Positions 60,459-64,000 of a stretch of 64,000 bases of DNA are shown here, in pieces (within the stretch, counting starts at the first letter, position 1; every line of letters starts with the position of its first letter). The stretch is from Mariprofundus sp. UBA1536 (GTDB lineage: Bacteria; Pseudomonadota; Zetaproteobacteria; Mariprofundales; Mariprofundaceae). The position numbers and the translations under genes are program-made. The notes below the pieces were generated by a model. The model was not told where the DNA came from and made no database searches. It saw only the letters and a list, made by a program, of their open reading frames with translations. The stretch is taken from NCBI GenBank assembly GCA_002323245.1, contig DCPU01000020.1:57789-121788 (forward strand), written 5' to 3'.

Positions 60459-61733
60459 TCAGCGTAATGCCTCCACAGGTGTCACACGCGCGGCTTTGAT
60501 GGCGGGGTAGATGCCGCTGCCTAGGGTGGCGGTAAAAATAATAAGGGTGAGTTGGGTAATGCGCGACCACGATAGTTCGGTGTAAATCACAGGGTCCATA
60601 AAGGTGCCCATCATGGCTGTGTTGCCGCCCATCATGGCGGTGATATCCAAGCCGTAGGTTGAAAACCAGAGGTGGACCGCGCCGCCAAAAAGCCAGCCCA
60701 AACCAACAGCCACAGCGCTTAAGAGCAGAGACTCGCAAAATACCAACAGCAGCAAATAGCGCCGGCTAAGCCCCAAAGCACGTAGTAGACCAAACTCGCG
60801 TGTGCGCTCCAACACACTCATCAATACAGTATTGAGAATGCCAAAGACGACCATGATAAGAATCAGCATCAGAAATACATAATTACCAGCATCATCGACA
60901 ATAATAAATTGCACCAAATCGGGCATCATTTGCTGCCAATCGAGCACCACTGTATGTTTATCTTCCAGCGCAGTTTGCAGCTGATGTTTTACATGTTCCA
61001 TGGTGTTAGGGTCATCTAAATACAAGGCAAAACGCGTGACTGGTTCTAAGCTGGCATCCGCCCCTTCACCCACCAGGTAAAGCCGCGCCAAGCTGATATT
61101 GCAGAGCATCAGATAATCATCAAGGGCCTCAATTTTTGAATCAAAGATGCCGCGTACGCGCGCCAATTGGGATTGAGAATCGCCGCCTTGTTTGCCCGCC
61201 ATGATGACAACTTTACTGCCAATGCTGACTTTGAGTTTTCTGGCCATGCCATCGCCAATGATAATGCCGCGAATATCATCAGCTTCCAGCCAATAGCCAT
61301 GGGTTATGCTGGGTTGCAGCATCAAGGCGCGCTGATCAATACCTGCGCCTAAACCCTCAAGGCCAGCACCAATAGCATTGGTGGCGCTGCTGGCCAGCAC
61401 TTGCAAGGCAATGCGGGGCTCAATGCTGCCAGGGATATGTAGGTCTTGAAGTTGTGCACTCAGGCTGGCGCCATGGGCTAAAAATTTATGGTTGCCGGGT
61501 GCCTGTTGATAGTCACTGGGTTGGACCGTGATATGCCCCTCACCCAGTTTGATGGCATTGCGAATCAATGAGTTGTGCCCGCCATCGCCAAGGCCAATCA
61601 TCAACACCGCCAAAGCAAAGCCGATAGCAATGGAACTGAGGGTAATGAGTGTGCGTTTGCGATGGCGCCAGATATTGCGCCAAGCCAGTTTCATAAGTAT
61701 GGCTACGGGCAGATGACTTTGCTTGCTTATCAT
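60459..61733 (-). CDS. FtsX/MacB-type ABC permease (LolC/E-like), first copy
   Basis: Inner-membrane protein with TM1 (about 30-50, LITLSSIAIGFALAVL), a periplasmic MacB-core domain (about 60-270), and three C-terminal TM helices (GNYVFLMLILIMVVFGIL, then LLLLVFCESLLLSAV and a last helix). 424 residues. It shares the ERTREFGLLRALGLSRR loop typical of the FtsX domain. Its start overlaps the stop of the second permease by four bases. The pair would make a heterodimer, as LolC-LolE do. The conserved LolC sequence details are not strong enough to call it LolC. Confidence 0.88.
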   Translation of the reverse strand: MISKQSHLPVAILMKLAWRNIWRHRKRTLITLSSIAIGFALAVLMIGLGDGGHNSLIRNAIKLGEGHITVQPSDYQQAPGNHKFLAHGASLSAQLQDLHIPGSIEPRIALQVLASSATNAIGAGLEGLGAGIDQRALMLQPSITHGYWLEADDIRGIIIGDGMARKLKVSIGSKVVIMAGKQGGDSQSQLARVRGIFDSKIEALDDYLMLCNISLARLYLVGEGADASLEPVTRFALYLDDPNTMEHVKHQLQTALEDKHTVVLDWQQMMPDLVQFIIVDDAGNYVFLMLILIMVVFGILNTVLMSVLERTREFGLLRALGLSRRYLLLLVFCESLLLSAVAVGLGWLFGGAVHLWFSTYGLDITAMMGGNTAMMGTFMDPVIYTELSWSRITQLTLIIFTATLGSGIYPAIKAARVTPVEALR

Positions 61734-63046
61734 CGCATCACCTCAGCTGGGTCTAGGCGCACGGTGCGCCATGCAGGAATCACAGCTGCGAGCAGGGTAA
61801 TAACCACCATCAATACGCAGGCGCTGAGTATGTTGATGGGGTCGATATAAAGTTGCATATATGGCTCAAAGACAAGACCACCCCAATCGTAACCATCAGG
61901 CATGGTGCCACTTAAATCGATACCGCGTTCGCCAAAAGCGCTGATACCACTGATGCCGATGATCACGCCAACCAAGGCGGACACCAAAGCTAAAAGTAGT
62001 GATTCAAGCATCACCATAAGTAACAACCATCGCCTTTTCATGCCAATGGCAATCAAAATGCCAAACTCATGGCTGCGCTCGTGCACTGCCATCAGCATGG
62101 TGTTGAGCATGCCCATCGAGGCTAGACAAATAACAATAAAACCAACGATAAAGTTGATGGTTTTGCTCATCTCCAGCATATCGGAAATCATGGGGCTTAG
62201 GGTGCGCCAGTTGCGTAACACAGCTTTGCCACCCAAATCATCCAGTGGCTGCGCTTGATTACGCTTGTCTATGTTATGGACTAGTAAGGCTTCAGCGGCC
62301 TGCATGTGCTCAGCATCTTCCACATGAATAGCCAGTTCATGGAAACCACCGTCTAACACCATCAATTGCTGATAAGCCAAAATTGACATCAATACACCCA
62401 TGCGGTCGAAGTTGGGCGATAGCGGCTTTAAAATGGCAGAGACTACAAAAAGACCATTACCTACACTGCCATCGGCAGCTTGTGTCACTAAGATTAATTC
62501 GCTGCCAGGAATTAAGTGCATGTTTTTTGCCAGTTGCGCCCCAACCACCACATAAAATCGGGGTAATCCTTCAGCGCTATCTGAAGCCAAACCAAGGTTG
62601 AGTGTGCCGCTGCGCACTTGTGTCAGCATTTTGGTGACGGTGGGTTCGCGCTTTGGGTCCACGGCTTTGAGCATCACGCCCGTAGAGCTTTCTGTGGTGC
62701 TGGCTAGCCCCGAGGCATACAAACGCGGGGCAACGTTAATCCCAGGCACATCACGCTCAATGGCATCCAGCCACGGCCATGGAAAGGTGGCATACATATC
62801 TTGATCATCGATATAAGCCTGCCTGTGTATCTGGATATGGCCTGTGGAAATAGCGGTGGCCTGATACACCATTTGCCGCAACATGCCCTCCATCATGGCT
62901 GAATAAAACACCACCATGATCAAGCCACTGGCCAAGGCCGAAATCGTTAGCACGCTGCGTATGGGATTGCGCCAAATATTGCGCCAAGCAATGAAAAACA
63001 GCATGGGCAACTGGCGGCTGGTATGGGTTTGGCTGCGCGTGTGCAT
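61730..63046 (-). CDS. FtsX/MacB-type ABC permease (LolC/E-like), second copy
   Basis: Partner permease, 438 residues, with the same layout: N-terminal TM (about 30-50, SVLTISALASGLIMVVF), periplasmic core (about 55-300), and C-terminal TM triplet starting INFIVGFIVICLASMG, with the FtsX loop HERSHEFGILIAIGMKRRW. Start at 63046; a later ATG (MLFFIAWRN) is possible. Its stop overlaps the first permease. It lies seven bases after the LolA-like gene. Paralogy between the two copies is evident from the shared AWRNIWR opening. Confidence 0.88.
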   Translation of the reverse strand: MHTRSQTHTSRQLPMLFFIAWRNIWRNPIRSVLTISALASGLIMVVFYSAMMEGMLRQMVYQATAISTGHIQIHRQAYIDDQDMYATFPWPWLDAIERDVPGINVAPRLYASGLASTTESSTGVMLKAVDPKREPTVTKMLTQVRSGTLNLGLASDSAEGLPRFYVVVGAQLAKNMHLIPGSELILVTQAADGSVGNGLFVVSAILKPLSPNFDRMGVLMSILAYQQLMVLDGGFHELAIHVEDAEHMQAAEALLVHNIDKRNQAQPLDDLGGKAVLRNWRTLSPMISDMLEMSKTINFIVGFIVICLASMGMLNTMLMAVHERSHEFGILIAIGMKRRWLLLMVMLESLLLALVSALVGVIIGISGISAFGERGIDLSGTMPDGYDWGGLVFEPYMQLYIDPINILSACVLMVVITLLAAVIPAWRTVRLDPAEVMR

Positions 63047-63053
63047 GGCTTGC

Positions 63054-63836
63054 CTAACGTCTTTGTTTTAAGTTTTGCAGTGAGAAAAATGAAGCTTCAA
63101 GCGGCACACCAAACGTAATGCTTTCATAGGTGATGACGGTTGATTCATTGGGCTTATCTTCAGGTTGCAGGGTCATGCGCATAGGGATGGTGCGATGGGC
63201 TATAGTTTTGAATTCATCCAAGACCATGGTGCGAATCAAGGCGCCTTGTTCATCAAAATATAGGCTGCGGTAGGGGGCTAAGCTTTGCTGGTCAATCAGC
63301 ATCACCACCTTACCCCATACCACAGGTGCATCGGGTTTGGGAATAAAAGTCAGCTCATAAATCTTGTGGTTATCGCGTTCGCCCTCGAAGGTGATGCTCG
63401 CATCAAAATCATCTTCAAATGAACTTTCTTTGACCAAATCATCATTGGTAAAATGGCTGCCCATCCAAGCGCCCGACATCATGCTCGATGGCACCTTGGT
63501 CACCCGATTAATCTTGGGCAGAAAGTTCCAGATGTTGTTTTCCACCTTCAGCGTTGCTACGCCTCTATCTTTGATGGGCTCACGAATCACTACCAATGAA
63601 TAATCATTACCCCGCGACCACGATTCCAAAGCCATGGTACGCTCATAACGCTGCGTTTTTACGCTCATGGTCATCATCGCTTGCGAAGTCTCCCCGCGCC
63701 AAAGCTGATCAATGTGGCGGATGAGTTCATTCACCTCAATGGCTTGGGCTTGTGTTGAAGGAAAGATTAGAAGTAAAGCGAACAAGCAGGACAATAAATT
63801 TGCGTGTAAGGTATGTGTATGGTTTAAGCGAAACAT
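63054..63836 (-). CDS. LolA-like outer-membrane lipoprotein-sorting family protein
   Basis: Secreted periplasmic carrier with a LolA/LolB-like fold. Signal peptide ending FPSTQAQA; then IEVNELIRHIDQLWRGETSQ, MTMSVKTQRYERTM, the IWNFLPKINRVTKVPSS stretch typical of COG2834-type lipoprotein-sorting proteins, and GSHFTNDDLVKESSFEDD. Starts at the ATG at 63836 (MFRLNHTH), 260 residues; a start at 63878 would hide the signal. It leads the operon with two permeases, an ATPase and a barrel; cargo could be a lipid, lipoprotein or hydrophobic compound. Confidence 0.85.
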   Translation of the reverse strand: MFRLNHTHTLHANLLSCLFALLLIFPSTQAQAIEVNELIRHIDQLWRGETSQAMMTMSVKTQRYERTMALESWSRGNDYSLVVIREPIKDRGVATLKVENNIWNFLPKINRVTKVPSSMMSGAWMGSHFTNDDLVKESSFEDDFDASITFEGERDNHKIYELTFIPKPDAPVVWGKVVMLIDQQSLAPYRSLYFDEQGALIRTMVLDEFKTIAHRTIPMRMTLQPEDKPNESTVITYESITFGVPLEASFFSLQNLKQRR

Positions 63837-63964
63837 ATGCCCTCTTTGGTCGGATAGCATGAAAAGCTGTGTCAGCAAAGCCTATACCCATTGAATAAGT
63901 TATGCATGGGCTTTTCTTTGTTCATACGCACAACTTTGGTTAGGTAAATGAGGTGAGTGCTGAT

Positions 63965-64000
63965 ATGGGGCGACATAAAAAAAGCGTCACGATTGCTCGT
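63965..64000 (+). CDS. Start of an unidentified gene, cut by the window edge
   Basis: An ATG at 63965 follows AGGTGAG by seven bases and begins MGRHKKSVTIAR before the window ends. The MGR-basic opening occurs in TetR-type regulators and in other small DNA-binding proteins; too short to assign. If a regulator, its divergent position could link it to the LolA-ABC operon. The intergenic region 63837-63964 holds nothing else clear. Confidence 0.4.
   Translation, partial: MGRHKKSVTIAR

Noticed and set aside
1..64000. CRISPR array, IS element, prophage, integron or defence island
   Set aside because: No regular spaced repeats, transposase, integrase or defence genes were seen; base composition looks even across the window.

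Overview
The window carries a dense, almost purely chromosomal gene set from a Gram-negative proteobacterium. TonB/BtuB, a heptose phosphatase (GmhB), muropeptide recycling (AnmK), Lol-like ABC permeases and beta-barrel proteins show an outer membrane with LPS. Base composition is moderate (mid-40s % GC by eye) and even throughout. No insertion sequence, phage, CRISPR array, tRNA or rRNA was seen, and only small intergenic gaps. The mix of operons (rpmH-rnpA-yidD-yidC-mnmE, miaB-phoH-ybeY-corC, groESL, ppk/ppx, a complete glycogen island, a small class I cytochrome c) would fit a gamma- or zetaproteobacterium; the exact lineage is a guess and was not tested.

Region 1 (1-8400) is about cobalamin. 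An ABC ATPase (cut by the left edge), cobO and a two-domain cbiX end one operon. A B12 riboswitch then precedes btuB, a private tonB and cobyric acid synthase. purE, a TsaC/YrdC-like gene, a small membrane protein and a divergently placed cobA (siroheme/cobalamin methyltransferase) follow. Region 2 (8450-13000) is an envelope operon: gmhB, plsC, a TlpA-like thioredoxin, a START-like protein, a PAP2 phosphatase and anmK. Region 3 (13000-25200) holds housekeeping genes: ilvBH, folD, the ABC-F protein ybiT, ppiC, miaB-phoH-ybeY-corC, fetB-like, purN and a secreted unknown. It ends at a strong terminator facing mnmE. Region 4 (23882-27850, minus strand) is the rpmH operon; rpmH (44 codons) overlaps rnpA, and a consensus promoter sits upstream.

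Region 5 (28000-34600) has a cyclic-nucleotide-binding-like protein, two unknown small proteins, oligopeptidase A, and a two-gene unit of a periplasmic substrate-binding lipoprotein plus a hybrid sensor kinase with no transporter nearby. Region 6 (34700-40650) has groESL and the convergent polyphosphate pair ppk and ppx. Region 7 (41000-58470) is a full glycogen island: a LysR regulator, glgP, a monoheme cytochrome c, glk, glgA, pgi, malQ, a GH57 glycosidase, glgC, pgm and glgB. Together these can interconvert glucose, glucose-6-P, glucose-1-P, ADP-glucose and branched alpha-glucan in both directions. Region 8 (58500-63840, minus strand) is a five-gene unit of a LolA-like periplasmic protein, two FtsX/MacB-type permeases, an ATPase and a predicted outer-membrane barrel, which looks like a lipid or hydrophobic-compound envelope trafficking system of unknown cargo.

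No clearly new defence or mobile system is visible. The most unusual items are the LolA-permease-ATPase-barrel operon, the solute-binding-protein/hybrid-kinase pair, the B12 riboswitch with mutually exclusive downstream stems, the rpmH/rnpA overlap, several RBS-supported small unknown genes, and a large imperfect inverted repeat in front of mnmE.
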